NCBI RefSeq assembly: GCF_029675105.1
Contig: NZ_JAQQFV010000012.1
Location: 124,001-188,000, forward strand
Direction of reading: 5' to 3'
DNA from: Nocardia anocheti
GTDB lineage: Bacteria; Actinomycetota; Actinomycetes; Mycobacteriales; Mycobacteriaceae
Length of the DNA stretch: 64,000 nt
Shown: positions 42,886-51,644 of the stretch, in pieces
Layout of the letters: the number at the start of each line of letters is the position of its first letter
Numbering within the stretch: position 1 is the first letter of the stretch
Made by a program: the position numbers and the translations under genes
The notes under the pieces: model-generated
Told to the model about the DNA's origin: nothing
Database searches by the model: none
What the model saw: the letters and a program-made list of their open reading frames with translations, nothing else

Positions 42886-44148
42886 TCAGGCCGGTGCCGA
42901 GCCCCCGGGCGTGCTGCGCGCGAACGTCGTGATCAGCGCGGCGCCGACGATGGCGACCGCGGTGATCAGCGCTGTGGCCGTCCACCCGAACCACTCGACC
43001 GACGCGGCACCGAAAGCGGTTCCGAGGCTGCCGCCCACGAAATAGACCAGCATGTACGCGCTGTTGAAGCGCGCCGGTGCGGAGGGATCGATCGCCAGGA
43101 CGGTGCTCTGGTTGGCGACCTGGGCGGCGAACAGCCCCGCGTCGAAGACCGCCAGGCACACCAGCGTCACGACGGTGTTCGCGAGACCGACACCGAGAGC
43201 GACCGCGGCGGTCCCGGCCAGTGCGAGGCCGACGAGGACGACACGGTGCGCACCGTCGCGGTCGGTGCGGGCACCGGCGATCCGCATCGCCAGCACACCC
43301 GAGAGACCCGCCAGGGCGAACAGGCCGATCCGGTCGGCCGAATAGGAGAACGGCGGTTCGGACAGCGCCACGGCGATACCGGCCCAGACCGCGCAGAACG
43401 CGAAGAACCACAGGAACCCACGGAGCGCGGCGAGGCGCAGGGTCGCGTGGCGGGCGAACAGGCCGGGCAGCGAACGCAAGGTGGCGGCATAGCCGCGTTC
43501 GACGGTGCCGGGTGTCGAGGGGAGCAGCAGCAGCGAGCACACCGCGAGAACACCGCAGACAGCGGCGAACACGAGCAGCATCCCGCGCCAGCCGAGGGCA
43601 TCCGCGAGCCATCCACCCACCATCCGACCGGCCAGGATGCCGACCGAAATCCCCGCCGTCACCGTCCCCAACACCGTGGCCCGCCGCTCCGGTCGCGCCA
43701 ACCGGCCCGCCACCGAACTCAGTCCGGCCCCGACCGCCGAGCACGCACCGACCACACCGATCACCGGACCCAGCACGCCGACGGAGCCGACGGCGGCGCT
43801 GATCATCAGCGCACCCGCGAGAACCCCGAACTGAGCGGCGAGCACGTGCTGGGGAGCGAAACGGTCGACCAGCGGTACCAGCAGACCGAGTCCGATCAGG
43901 TAACCGACGGGCCCACACGCGAGAGCGATTCCGACGGCGGTGATCTGCGTGCCCAAGGATTCCGCGACATCCGCGATCGCGGGTTGCATCGGGTAGATGG
44001 TCGACGTCCCGACGGCCGCCGCGACCGCCATGAACAGGATGATCGGCGCGCGCAGCGGAGCCGCGACGGGAGCCTCGGCGCTGGTGTGAGTGTGCATTCG
44101 ACCGACGGTATGGATGCGCGAATCCGGATACCGGCGGGAATGCGACAT
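42886..44148 (-). CDS. MFS transporter (12 helices)
   Basis: A 420-aa major facilitator with 12 hydrophobic helices; the typical loop-2/3 signatures are RP-ERRATVLGTV and GRMVGGWLADALGWR. It resembles arabinose-efflux/AraJ-type drug or sugar exporters. ATG 44148 has AGGA at 5-nt spacing; ATG 44097 (MHTHTSAEAP) is a shorter alternative without one. Substrate unknown. Confidence 0.85.
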   Translation of the reverse strand: MSHSRRYPDSRIHTVGRMHTHTSAEAPVAAPLRAPIILFMAVAAAVGTSTIYPMQPAIADVAESLGTQITAVGIALACGPVGYLIGLGLLVPLVDRFAPQHVLAAQFGVLAGALMISAAVGSVGVLGPVIGVVGACSAVGAGLSSVAGRLARPERRATVLGTVTAGISVGILAGRMVGGWLADALGWRGMLLVFAAVCGVLAVCSLLLLPSTPGTVERGYAATLRSLPGLFARHATLRLAALRGFLWFFAFCAVWAGIAVALSEPPFSYSADRIGLFALAGLSGVLAMRIAGARTDRDGAHRVVLVGLALAGTAAVALGVGLANTVVTLVCLAVFDAGLFAAQVANQSTVLAIDPSAPARFNSAYMLVYFVGGSLGTAFGAASVEWFGWTATALITAVAIVGAALITTFARSTPGGSAPA

Positions 44149-44184
44149 GACCGTCCTGGTCCGTCGCGCAGATCGGTCGCCGAT

Positions 44185-44379
44185 CTAGGCGGGTCGCAGC
44201 GCTCGCGTCGTGATCAGCATGGCCAGGGCCAGGCCGACGGTCGCCGAAATGGCCAGGGGCAGTGACGATGCCAGGGCGGTCAAGCCGAAGAGGAAGAACA
44301 CACAGGTGGCCAACATGAGGGTGGTGCTGGTCGGATCCATGCTCGGCGTACTCGTTGTGCGATTACGTGAGTTGGTCAT
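44185..44379 (-). CDS. Small two-helix membrane protein
   Basis: A 64-aa protein with two hydrophobic helices, residues about 20-38 and 42-58, separated by SLPLAIS. Start ATG 44379 (MTNSRNRT); a longer in-frame reading to 44412 is possible. The stop lies 36 bp before the MFS start, same strand, so the two may be co-transcribed. Family not recognised. Confidence 0.55.
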   Translation of the reverse strand: MTNSRNRTTSTPSMDPTSTTLMLATCVFFLFGLTALASSLPLAISATVGLALAMLITTRALRPA

Positions 44380-44473
44380 GGTCCGGGGGTTGACCGATGG
44401 CGTGGTGATCAAACCGTGACCGTATGACGATCGCGTGTCCTCGATCGGCGGTCACCGCCTCCGACCCGCCATT

Positions 44474-44489
44474 TGTGATCTGCATCACA
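44474..44489. promoter_or_regulatory. CRP-family binding site TGTGA-N6-TCACA
   Basis: Exact match to the consensus for CRP/GlxR/Cmr-type regulators: TGTGA at 44474-44478 and TCACA at 44485-44489. It sits 65 bp before the oxidoreductase start and just upstream of a probable ECF41 promoter, and could also serve the divergent membrane-protein/MFS genes. Confidence 0.75.
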
Positions 44490-44492
44490 TCA

Positions 44493-44520
44493 TGTCAGGT
44501 CCGCGGGGACCCGCGGTGTC
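44493..44520 (+). promoter_or_regulatory. ECF41-type promoter candidate of the oxidoreductase gene
   Basis: TGTCAGG (44493-44499), 17-bp spacer, TGTC (44517-44520). ECF41 sigma factors are reported to use TGTCACA...CGTC. Five of seven -35 bases and three of four -10 bases fit. It precedes the oxidoreductase, whose gene is followed by an ECF41 sigma gene, the usual arrangement for the group. Confidence 0.5.
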
Positions 44521-44553
44521 TTGTCCTCGAACCATCCGAAGTGAGGAGACACC

Positions 44554-45744
44554 ATGAACAACACCATCGAGGTGGTCGTCGTCGGCGGCGGGTACGCCGG
44601 GGTCATGGCCGCGAATCGGCTGTCCGCGCGGGCGGGGATCGCGGTGACGGTGGTCAATCCGCGCACTGTCTTCGTGCCGCGACTGCGCCTGCACCAGTTG
44701 GTCGGGGGCACGCACGAGGCCGTCGTGCCGTTCGGTGAGGTCCTCGCCGAAGGGGTGCGGCTGGTCACCGACAGCGTCGTCCGGATCGACACGGCCGAGC
44801 AGTCTGTGGTCCTGGCCGGGGGAGACGCCCTCGGCTACGACTACCTCGTCTACGCGGTCGGCAGTGGCAGTGCGGGCGCGGCGGTGCCCGGCGCCGCCGA
44901 ATTCGCCTACCCGGTCGCCACTTTCGAAGCCGCGTGCCGGTTGCGGGAGGTGCTCGACGACACCCCGCTCCCGGCGGCGGTGACCGTGGTCGGCGGCGGA
45001 CCCACCGGTATCGAGACCGCCGCGGAACTCGCCGAGGGCGGACGCGCGGTCACCCTGGTCACCGGCGGCGTGCTCGGACCGTATCTGCACCGACGGGCGC
45101 GACGCACCGCCCACCGCTACCTGACACGCCTGGGCGTCACCGTGCTCGACGGCCCCGCCAGCCGGGTCACCGCCGTCAGCCGCGCGGACGTGCGGCTCGC
45201 CGACGGACGCACCATGCCGAGCGCAGTGACCGTGTGGACGATCGGCTTCGGCGTGCCGGATCTGGCCGCCCGCAGCGGGCTGCGCACCGACGCCGCCGGA
45301 CGCCTGCTCACCGACGAGACCCTCACCTCGCTCGACGACGACCGCGTCGTCGCCGCCGGTGACGCCTCGGCACCCTCGGACCTGCCGTTCCGGATGAGCG
45401 CCTACGCCGCCGCCTGCCTGGGCGCCCACGCCGCCGACACCGTGCTGCACCGCGTGGCCGGTGAGGCGGTGACGCCGATCGATCTCGCCTTCCCGGCCAT
45501 GTGCCTCAGCTTCGGCCGCCGGTACGGGATCTTCCAACTGGGCCGCAAGAACGACACCGCGCTGCCGCTGTACTTCCCCGGCCTCGCGGGCCGCAAACTC
45601 AAGGAATTCGCGTGCGAGGCCAGTGTCGCGCACCTGGTGAAGGAGGCACGCCAGCCCGGCACGCACCATTGGCTCGGCGACGGAACCCACCGCCCCGCGC
45701 TGTTGGCGGCTCGCAGGGAAGAATCGGACCTGCCGGTCGGCTGA
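44554..45744 (+). CDS. FAD/NAD(P)-dependent oxidoreductase (NDH-2-like), ECF41 partner
   Basis: A 396-aa flavoprotein disulfide-reductase-fold enzyme without the redox-active CxxxxC. FAD site VVVVGGGYAGVMAANRL, NAD site VTVVGGGPTGIETAAELAE, and the second FAD segment VVAAGDASAPSDLPFRM. It resembles type II NADH dehydrogenases and related carotenoid- or mycothiol-associated reductases. ATG 44554 after GTGAGGAG. ECF41 factors are regularly encoded beside such an oxidoreductase, which is their main known target. No transmembrane helix is seen. Confidence 0.88.
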   Translation: MNNTIEVVVVGGGYAGVMAANRLSARAGIAVTVVNPRTVFVPRLRLHQLVGGTHEAVVPFGEVLAEGVRLVTDSVVRIDTAEQSVVLAGGDALGYDYLVYAVGSGSAGAAVPGAAEFAYPVATFEAACRLREVLDDTPLPAAVTVVGGGPTGIETAAELAEGGRAVTLVTGGVLGPYLHRRARRTAHRYLTRLGVTVLDGPASRVTAVSRADVRLADGRTMPSAVTVWTIGFGVPDLAARSGLRTDAAGRLLTDETLTSLDDDRVVAAGDASAPSDLPFRMSAYAAACLGAHAADTVLHRVAGEAVTPIDLAFPAMCLSFGRRYGIFQLGRKNDTALPLYFPGLAGRKLKEFACEASVAHLVKEARQPGTHHWLGDGTHRPALLAARREESDLPVG

Positions 45745-45774
45745 ACCCGGATCACGCGAACGGAGGTCGCACGC

Positions 45775-46680
45775 ATGGACACGACAGACGGCGCCGCGAC
45801 GGTCGAGGCGACGGAAACCTTTCTGGCACATCGCAAGCTGCTGTTCGCCGTGGCCTACGAGATGCTCGGCTCGGTGGCCGACGCCGACGACGTGCTGCAG
45901 GAGACCTGGTTGCGCTGGAGCGCGGTCGACACCGCCGCGGTCACCGAACCCCGCGCCTACCTGGTGCGGATCACCACCCGCCAGGTGCTCAACCGGTTGC
46001 GGTCGGTCCGGCGTCGTCGCGAGTCGTATGTGGGTTCATGGCTGCCCGAACCGCTGGTCACCACCCCGGATGTGGCCGCGGACGCGGAACTGGCCGAGAG
46101 CGTGTCGATGGCGCTGCTGCTCGTGCTGGAGACGCTCACGCCGGTCGAGCGGGCGGTGTTCGTGCTGCACGAGGCCTTCGGATTCGGGTACGGGGAGATC
46201 GCGGCCGCCGTGGACCGGACCCCGGCGGCCGTGCATCAGATCGCCCATCGCGCGCGCGGTCACGTGGCGGCTCGGCGGCCGCGTCGCACGGTCACCGCCG
46301 GGGAGGCCGAGGCCGCCGTCACGGCCTTCCGCCGCGCGCTCGAGTCCGCCGATCTGCGCGGGCTGCTCGACGTACTGGCCCCCGATGTGGTCGCCATCAG
46401 CGATGGCGGCGGGATCAAGCAGGCCTCGCCACGTCCGATCGTCGGCGCGGAGAAGGTCGCGCGCTTCATGCTCGGTGGACTCGCCCGGCACGCGGCCACC
46501 GTCGCGGTCGAGCACACCATCGTGAACGGCGGCCCCGCGCTGACCCTGCGGATCGACGGCGAACTCGACGGCGTGCTGGCGCTCGAGGTCGAGAACGGCC
46601 GGATCACCGACCTGTACTACGTCCGCAACCCCCACAAACTCGTCCACCTGACCACCCGGGATCCGTTCACGCCGCGATGA
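45775..46680 (+). CDS. ECF41-group RNA polymerase sigma factor (SigJ-like)
   Basis: A 301-aa ECF sigma with a fused C-terminal SnoaL-like domain. Region 2: HRKLLFAVAYEMLGSVADADDVLQETWLRW in part; linker WLPEP; region 4: GYGEIAAAVDRTPAAVHQIAHRAR. C-terminal domain from about 190 with DGGG and the ending NPHKL. WLPEP, DGGGK-like and NPDKL-like motifs are diagnostic for ECF41, whose C-terminal domain acts as built-in anti- and pro-sigma element; no separate anti-sigma gene is present, as expected. Thirty bp downstream of its probable target. Confidence 0.92.
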   Translation: MDTTDGAATVEATETFLAHRKLLFAVAYEMLGSVADADDVLQETWLRWSAVDTAAVTEPRAYLVRITTRQVLNRLRSVRRRRESYVGSWLPEPLVTTPDVAADAELAESVSMALLLVLETLTPVERAVFVLHEAFGFGYGEIAAAVDRTPAAVHQIAHRARGHVAARRPRRTVTAGEAEAAVTAFRRALESADLRGLLDVLAPDVVAISDGGGIKQASPRPIVGAEKVARFMLGGLARHAATVAVEHTIVNGGPALTLRIDGELDGVLALEVENGRITDLYYVRNPHKLVHLTTRDPFTPR

Positions 46681-46710
46681 ACGGACGGCCGCTCCGTGTG
46701 TGTTGCCGCG

Positions 46711-47565
46711 TCAGCGAGCGGATGAGTTCCAGCCCGACGGCGACGCCGTCGCGATGGCGTCGGGAATCGTGGTGCCGCGGAATCCGATTCGGTCGACGAT
46801 CGGTCTGATGAGGCCGGGAACCCGGGCGAACAGCGAGTTGGTCTTCGGTATGACGATCAGGTCGGCACGGCGTTCGATACCCGCGACGATCTCGGCGACC
46901 ACCGTGTCGAGTGGGACCATCTTCCACAGCCCGCTGGTGTTCCCGCCCCAGAGGGTGTTGCCCGCGGGGTCTTCGGTCGCCTGCTCCATCATCGGGGTGT
47001 CGAAGAACGTCGGATGGGCGCTGCCGACGCCGACCCCGAGGTGCCGCAACTCGAGTCGGGTCGAATCGGCCAGCGCCCAGACCCCGGCCTTGCTGGCGGT
47101 ATAGGGCCCCTGCAGCGGGGAGTGTACGAACGCCGCCATCGAGGAGATGGCGAGCAGATAGCCCTGCTGCTTCTCGACGTGCGGCAGCGCGGCCCGGAAG
47201 GTGCGCCAGACACCGTTGAGGTTGATGTCGATGATGCGTTCGTACTCCGCGGGATCGAGCGTGGCCAGCGGTGCCATCACCGCGATTCCCGCATTGGCGA
47301 CGACGATGTCGACCCGACCGAAATGCTCGGCCGCGGCATCGACGGCGGTGCGCAGGCTGTCCAGATCCCGCACGTCGGCCACCCATCCTTTGGCGACGGT
47401 CTCGGCGCCGAGCGACGCGGCTTGCGCGGTGACGCGATCCGCGTCGAGGTCGAGCAGTGCGAGGTTGGCGCCCCGGTCGCGCAGCGCGTGGGCGACCGCG
47501 GAGCCGAGACCGCCGGTGGATCCCGTCAGGACGACGGTGCGGCCAGCAAGTCGATATCGAGTCAT
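46711..47565 (-). CDS. Short-chain dehydrogenase
   Basis: SDR with a long C-terminus (284 aa): TGSTGGLGSAVA, LLDLDADR (Asp, NAD-type), VANAGI, Ser in AISSMAA and GPYTASKAGV. It resembles actinobacterial SDRs adjoining hydrolases of fatty-acid or sterol catabolism. ATG 47565 with GGAGAAA before it. Nineteen bp downstream of the alpha/beta-hydrolase, so both belong to the operon divergent from the TetR gene. Confidence 0.87.
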   Translation of the reverse strand: MTRYRLAGRTVVLTGSTGGLGSAVAHALRDRGANLALLDLDADRVTAQAASLGAETVAKGWVADVRDLDSLRTAVDAAAEHFGRVDIVVANAGIAVMAPLATLDPAEYERIIDINLNGVWRTFRAALPHVEKQQGYLLAISSMAAFVHSPLQGPYTASKAGVWALADSTRLELRHLGVGVGSAHPTFFDTPMMEQATEDPAGNTLWGGNTSGLWKMVPLDTVVAEIVAGIERRADLIVIPKTNSLFARVPGLIRPIVDRIGFRGTTIPDAIATASPSGWNSSAR

Positions 47566-47584
47566 GGTTTCTCCTCGGGGACGC

Positions 47585-48481
47585 TCAGACAGCCGGGACA
47601 TGCCGGGTGAGGAAGGCGAGCTGGTCGGTGACATTGCGTTCGAAGTCCGCCCCGACGTAGATGTCGAAATGGCCCGCGTCGTAGAGCGCGACCTCGCCAC
47701 GGGGCGCCTGGGCCGCGTACTTCTGGGTCGCTCCGGCCGGAGCGACGGCGTCGGTCTCGCAGATCGCGAAATGGATGGGGCAGGACACTTCTCGCGCCGA
47801 CCTGCCCGGGAAATGCCGGATGATCCGCAAGGCGAAGCGGGCGGCGACATCGGCGCGCACGTCCGTCCCCTCGGGGATCAGTGCCAGTACGCCGGATTCG
47901 GAATCCGGCGAGGTCATCAGCGCGGCCGATCCCGGTGGACCGTAGGTGGGAACCATGACCGGCGCTCGTCCGAGCAGCGCGCCGACTCGATCCCGGAGCG
48001 CGAGTGCCGTCACCTTGGCCGAGGTGGTCGGCGGCATCGTCGTCGACGAGGCGAGGCCGTCGGTGAACGGGCACTGCGCGATGGCGGCCGCGATCCGCTG
48101 ATCCCGGGCCGCGGTGATGATGACGTGCCCGCCGCCGAACGAAGTACCCCAGACGACGACACGGTCCGGATCCGCGCCCTCCACGGTGCGCGCGTAGGCG
48201 ACGGCGGCCCGCCAATCCGCGAGCTGACGATCGATGTCGAGCAGCTGACGCGGTTCGCCGCTACTGGCCCCGAAGTGGCGGTAGTCGAACACCAGGCAGA
48301 GATAACCCGCCGCGGCGAATCGCTCGGCGAAGGCGTCCAGGCGCATCTCCTTCACGCCACCCAGGCCGTGGGCCAGCACGATGATCGGCCGCGCGGGCCC
48401 CTCGGCCGAACCGGCCGGGCGATACAGCCATGCGGCGCAGGTGCCGTCGTCGGACGGGAAGGTCACATCGGTGCGAGTCAT
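47585..48481 (-). CDS. Alpha/beta-hydrolase (dienelactone-hydrolase-like)
   Basis: A 298-aa cytoplasmic hydrolase. HGLGG oxyanion motif, nucleophile WGTSFGGGHV, Asp in CETDAVAPA and His in YDAGHFDIYVG: a full triad. Start ATG 48481. Divergent from a TetR gene with a 70-bp intergenic gap, hence probably its target. Substrate unknown; esters or acyl thioesters are plausible. Confidence 0.87.
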   Translation of the reverse strand: MTRTDVTFPSDDGTCAAWLYRPAGSAEGPARPIIVLAHGLGGVKEMRLDAFAERFAAAGYLCLVFDYRHFGASSGEPRQLLDIDRQLADWRAAVAYARTVEGADPDRVVVWGTSFGGGHVIITAARDQRIAAAIAQCPFTDGLASSTTMPPTTSAKVTALALRDRVGALLGRAPVMVPTYGPPGSAALMTSPDSESGVLALIPEGTDVRADVAARFALRIIRHFPGRSAREVSCPIHFAICETDAVAPAGATQKYAAQAPRGEVALYDAGHFDIYVGADFERNVTDQLAFLTRHVPAV

Positions 48482-48551
48482 ATCGCCACTATATGTAATC
48501 AGTTCTAAAAGTAGAAGGGCTTCCAATATTGTTTCTTGTTACACTCCTGGC

Positions 48552-49205
48552 ATGACGACTTCCGGTTCCACGAGTCCCGCGGGCGCCTTCGTCGAGACCA
48601 GGACCCAGCGTCGCGCCGCGGCCAATCGCAGGATCGTGATCGACGCCGCGCGCGAGATCATCGCCGCCGACGGGCTGGAGGCGCTGACCCTGGAAGCTGT
48701 CGCCGAACGGGCGGACGTCGCGGTCCAAACCATCTACAACCGGGTCGGCGGCCGCTCGGCCCTGCTCACGGCGGTGGCGGAACGGGCGATGGAGGAGAAC
48801 CGCGTCTACATGGACGCCGCCTACTCGGCCGAGGGCAGCGTCGAAGAACGTCTGCTGCGCGCCGCGGCCGAATACGTCCGGTTCGCCCGGGAGCGGCCGC
48901 ACGAATTCCGCATCCTGGCCAACCCACCCGACGAACCACAGGCCCTCGAACGCATCGTCGCCCTCACCCGCGAACAGAACGGCAAACTCGCGAACATCCT
49001 GCGCGACGGCATAGCTGTCGGCACCGGCCGCCCCGACCTGGACCCCGACCGCGTCGCGACCGCCCTGTGGGCGAGCCTCAACGGCCTGCTCGCCCTGACC
49101 TGGCGCACCGACAGCCTCCGCGTCGACGACACGGACATGGACACCTTGGTCGCGACCTTCGTCGCGACCGTCAGCGACGGACTCCGCACCCGATCGCCGC
49201 GCTGA
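48552..49205 (+). CDS. TetR-family regulator
   Basis: A 217-aa TetR repressor: HTH LTLEAVAERADVAVQTIYNRVGGRSALLTAV at about residues 42-72, then a ligand domain. Start ATG 48552. Probably represses the divergent hydrolase-SDR operon. The intergenic region holds only short palindromes, so the operator cannot be named with confidence. Confidence 0.88.
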   Translation: MTTSGSTSPAGAFVETRTQRRAAANRRIVIDAAREIIAADGLEALTLEAVAERADVAVQTIYNRVGGRSALLTAVAERAMEENRVYMDAAYSAEGSVEERLLRAAAEYVRFARERPHEFRILANPPDEPQALERIVALTREQNGKLANILRDGIAVGTGRPDLDPDRVATALWASLNGLLALTWRTDSLRVDDTDMDTLVATFVATVSDGLRTRSPR

Positions 49206-49294
49206 TCGGCCCGGCTCACGCGGCGAATCGCACTGTGGCAGTAGCTGAGGTACGTTCGTGAACTCGCTTTCCGGCGCCAGGAGGACCATCCACG

Positions 49295-49894
49295 ATGCCG
49301 TTTCCACCCGAAATCACCCAGCGATTGCGCAGTACCCCCGAACAGATGGCCGCCGCGTGGGTCGACGGAGGTCCGCCGAAGATCGAATCCATCGTTCTCG
49401 CCGCATACGATCCGTCCTGGCCACGAGTTTTCGATGAGCAAGCCGAGCGGATCCGACGTGCCCTGGCCGATCGAGCGCTCGCGGTCGAGCACGTCGGTAG
49501 CACCGCGATCCCCGGCCTGGCCGCGAAACCGATCATCGATATCGACCTCATCGTGGCTGACTCCGCCGACGAGGCCACTTACGTTCCCCACCTGGAACGA
49601 GCGGGTTTCCGTCTCGTTCTGCGGGAGCCCGCTTGGCACCAGCACCGCATGCTCACTCACGCCGACCCGGCGGTGAACCTGCACGTGTTCAGCCCGAACG
49701 CGCCTGAACACATCCGGCATCTGGTCTTTCGGGACTGGCTGCGCCGCCACCCCGACGACCGCGACCTCTACGCATCGGCAAAACGCGAACTCGTCGCGAA
49801 AACCGCCGACACGCCAGCCGATTACAACTTGGCCAAGAACGAGATCATCGACGACATCTACGGCCGGGCGTTCGCTCACGCTGCCAGGGGATGA
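49295..49894 (+). CDS. GrpB-family nucleotidyltransferase-fold protein
   Basis: UPF0157/GrpB protein, 199 aa: YDPSWPRVFDEQAERI, EHVGSTAIPGLAAKPIIDIDLIV (in part) with the nucleotidyltransferase-type carboxylates, LVFRDWLRRHP and YNLAKNEIIDDIY. About 30 residues precede the GrpB core and are Ala/Gly-rich. ATG 49295 has CCAGGAGG upstream. Biochemical role unproven for the family. Confidence 0.85.
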   Translation: MPFPPEITQRLRSTPEQMAAAWVDGGPPKIESIVLAAYDPSWPRVFDEQAERIRRALADRALAVEHVGSTAIPGLAAKPIIDIDLIVADSADEATYVPHLERAGFRLVLREPAWHQHRMLTHADPAVNLHVFSPNAPEHIRHLVFRDWLRRHPDDRDLYASAKRELVAKTADTPADYNLAKNEIIDDIYGRAFAHAARG

Positions 49895-50046
49895 CACCGG
49901 CCGAGGCGACTCGCCGTCGAAGTGGATGAGCCGCCCTGGAACCCGGCCGTAACGGGCTGTGGCCGTGCATGTTTAGCGCGGTTCGATGTGGATCATTCTG
50001 TGGGCGATTAGCATCGCCCGAGCAACGGGTGGTGGGAGGAGCGCTG

Positions 50047-50328
50047 ATGGACGACGGTGAGGCCGATCCGATCCGGCCCGAGCTGGCCGCGATCATGATC
50101 GCGGTGATCGACCACATCGACCCCGAGACGGCGGTCACCCCGGAAGGTCTGTATCAGCGACTGGTGGCCGAGATGGCCTCGGCCCCGAGCCTGCACGAAG
50201 TCCGCACCGCCCTCGACATCCTGTCCGCCCCCCACCTGGCCTACACCCACGGTGAACCCTCCGGCCCGGTCCTCGACCGCATCCGCCTCATGCTCACCGA
50301 CTCCGAACAGCAGATCCCGCGGGTCTGA
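50047..50328 (+). CDS. Small hypothetical protein
   Basis: A 93-aa acidic helical protein, no signal or membrane segment. GGGAGGAG lies 5 nt before ATG 50047, a strong site. Sequence shows HIDPETAVTPEGLYQRLVAEMASAPS in part, reminiscent of a winged-helix-like fold. No family assigned. Confidence 0.6.
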   Translation: MDDGEADPIRPELAAIMIAVIDHIDPETAVTPEGLYQRLVAEMASAPSLHEVRTALDILSAPHLAYTHGEPSGPVLDRIRLMLTDSEQQIPRV

Positions 50329-50447
50329 CCGAGGCGGCGGCCTGATGTCGCCACACCGATGAATTCCCGGCGTGGCCGCCGTCGATACCTCTGGATGCAT
50401 CGACAGTGGTGCTGGGCAGCGGTCCGGTGGGAGTGAGTGGAGGCGCA

Positions 50448-51644
50448 GTGAGCGGAGTACGGGTACTGGTGGCGGGAGCGAGCATCGCGGGGCCCGCGCT
50501 GGCCCACTGGTTGCGTCGGCGGGGAGCCGTGGTGACCGTGGTGGAGCGGGCTGCCGCACTGCGTCCCGGTGGTCAGGCCGTGGACGCGCGGGGGATCACC
50601 AAGGAGGTCATCCGGCGCATGGGGCTGGATACGGCGGTGCGCGCGGCCTGCACGCAGACCATCGGCGCGCACACCGTGGACGCCGACGGGAACGTGCTCG
50701 AGACCTTCCGCGTGGACGACGACGGCGGGGACGGGTTCATCGCGGAGATCGAGATCCTGCGCGGTGACCTGTCCCAGGTGCTCTACGACGACACCCGCGG
50801 CGATGCCGCGTATCTCTTCGGCGACCGGATCGCCGAGCTGTCCCAGGACGCGGACGGGGTCGACGTGGTCTTCGACAGCGGCGAACGGCGCCGGTTCGAG
50901 CTGGTGATCGGAGCCGACGGCCTGCATTCGGGGTTGCGCTCGATGGTTTTCGGGCCGCACGAGCAGTTCGTCCGCCACCTCGGGCACGTGCTGGCCTTCT
51001 TCAGTGTGCCCAACGAGTTCGGGCTCGACGAATGGCTGATCGAGTACCAGGAGTCCGGGCGCTCGGCCGGGCTGCGGCCGATCCGGGACGCCACCCGGGC
51101 GATGGCCATGTTCTCCTTCCCGGCGGACGGTGTCGATGTCGACTACCGCGATGTCGACGCCCAGAAGCGACTGCTGCGCGCACGGATCGACGGCCTGGGC
51201 TGGCTGACCCCGCGCATCCTCGCGCACCTGGACGACACCCCGGACTTCTATCTCGATCAGGTCGCCCAGGTCGTCATGGATCGCTGGTCGCGAGGACGGG
51301 TGGGGCTGCTCGGCGACGCGGCGTTCAGCTCGTCCCCGATGTCGGGCCAGGGCACCGGGCTGGCTCTGGTCGGCGCGTACGTGCTGGCCGGTGAGCTGGC
51401 CGCCGCCGAGTGGAATCCGGAAATCGGTTTCGCCCGCTACGAGGCGCGCATGCGCTCGTTCGTCGAGGCGAATCAGGAGATCGCTCAACTGAACGCCCGC
51501 ACCCGCGACGTCCCCGGGCCCGAGGCCGAGCCGCTGCCCGATTTCACCGGCGAGTGGTTCGGCGAGCTGGTCGAGCGCGCGATCAACGGGGTCGACCTGC
51601 CCGACTACACGGGGCTACCGGACTCCGGAGCTACCGACAGCTAG
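50448..51644 (+). CDS. FAD-dependent monooxygenase (aromatic hydroxylase type)
   Basis: A 398-aa class A flavoprotein monooxygenase. GxGxxG region VLVAGASIAGPALAHWL (second Gly of the motif replaced by Ser), DG motif VIGADGLHSGLR, GD motif VGLLGDAAFSSSPMSGQGTGLAL. Resembles TetX/PHBH-type enzymes that hydroxylate polyketides, phenols or antibiotics. GTG 50448 after GGAGG. Its stop shares CTAG with the convergent gene. Confidence 0.87.
   Translation: MSGVRVLVAGASIAGPALAHWLRRRGAVVTVVERAAALRPGGQAVDARGITKEVIRRMGLDTAVRAACTQTIGAHTVDADGNVLETFRVDDDGGDGFIAEIEILRGDLSQVLYDDTRGDAAYLFGDRIAELSQDADGVDVVFDSGERRRFELVIGADGLHSGLRSMVFGPHEQFVRHLGHVLAFFSVPNEFGLDEWLIEYQESGRSAGLRPIRDATRAMAMFSFPADGVDVDYRDVDAQKRLLRARIDGLGWLTPRILAHLDDTPDFYLDQVAQVVMDRWSRGRVGLLGDAAFSSSPMSGQGTGLALVGAYVLAGELAAAEWNPEIGFARYEARMRSFVEANQEIAQLNARTRDVPGPEAEPLPDFTGEWFGELVERAINGVDLPDYTGLPDSGATDS

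Noticed and set aside
48503..48516. TTCTA-N4-TAGAA palindrome in the TetR/hydrolase divergent region
   Set aside because: Arms of only 5 bp in an AT-rich stretch where several such palindromes are expected; the operator cannot be assigned.
50448..50530. Altered dinucleotide motif in the flavin monooxygenase (GASIAG instead of GxGxxG) as sign of inactivity
   Set aside because: This Ser variant is frequent in the TetX/PHBH-type family, and the DG and GD motifs are intact.
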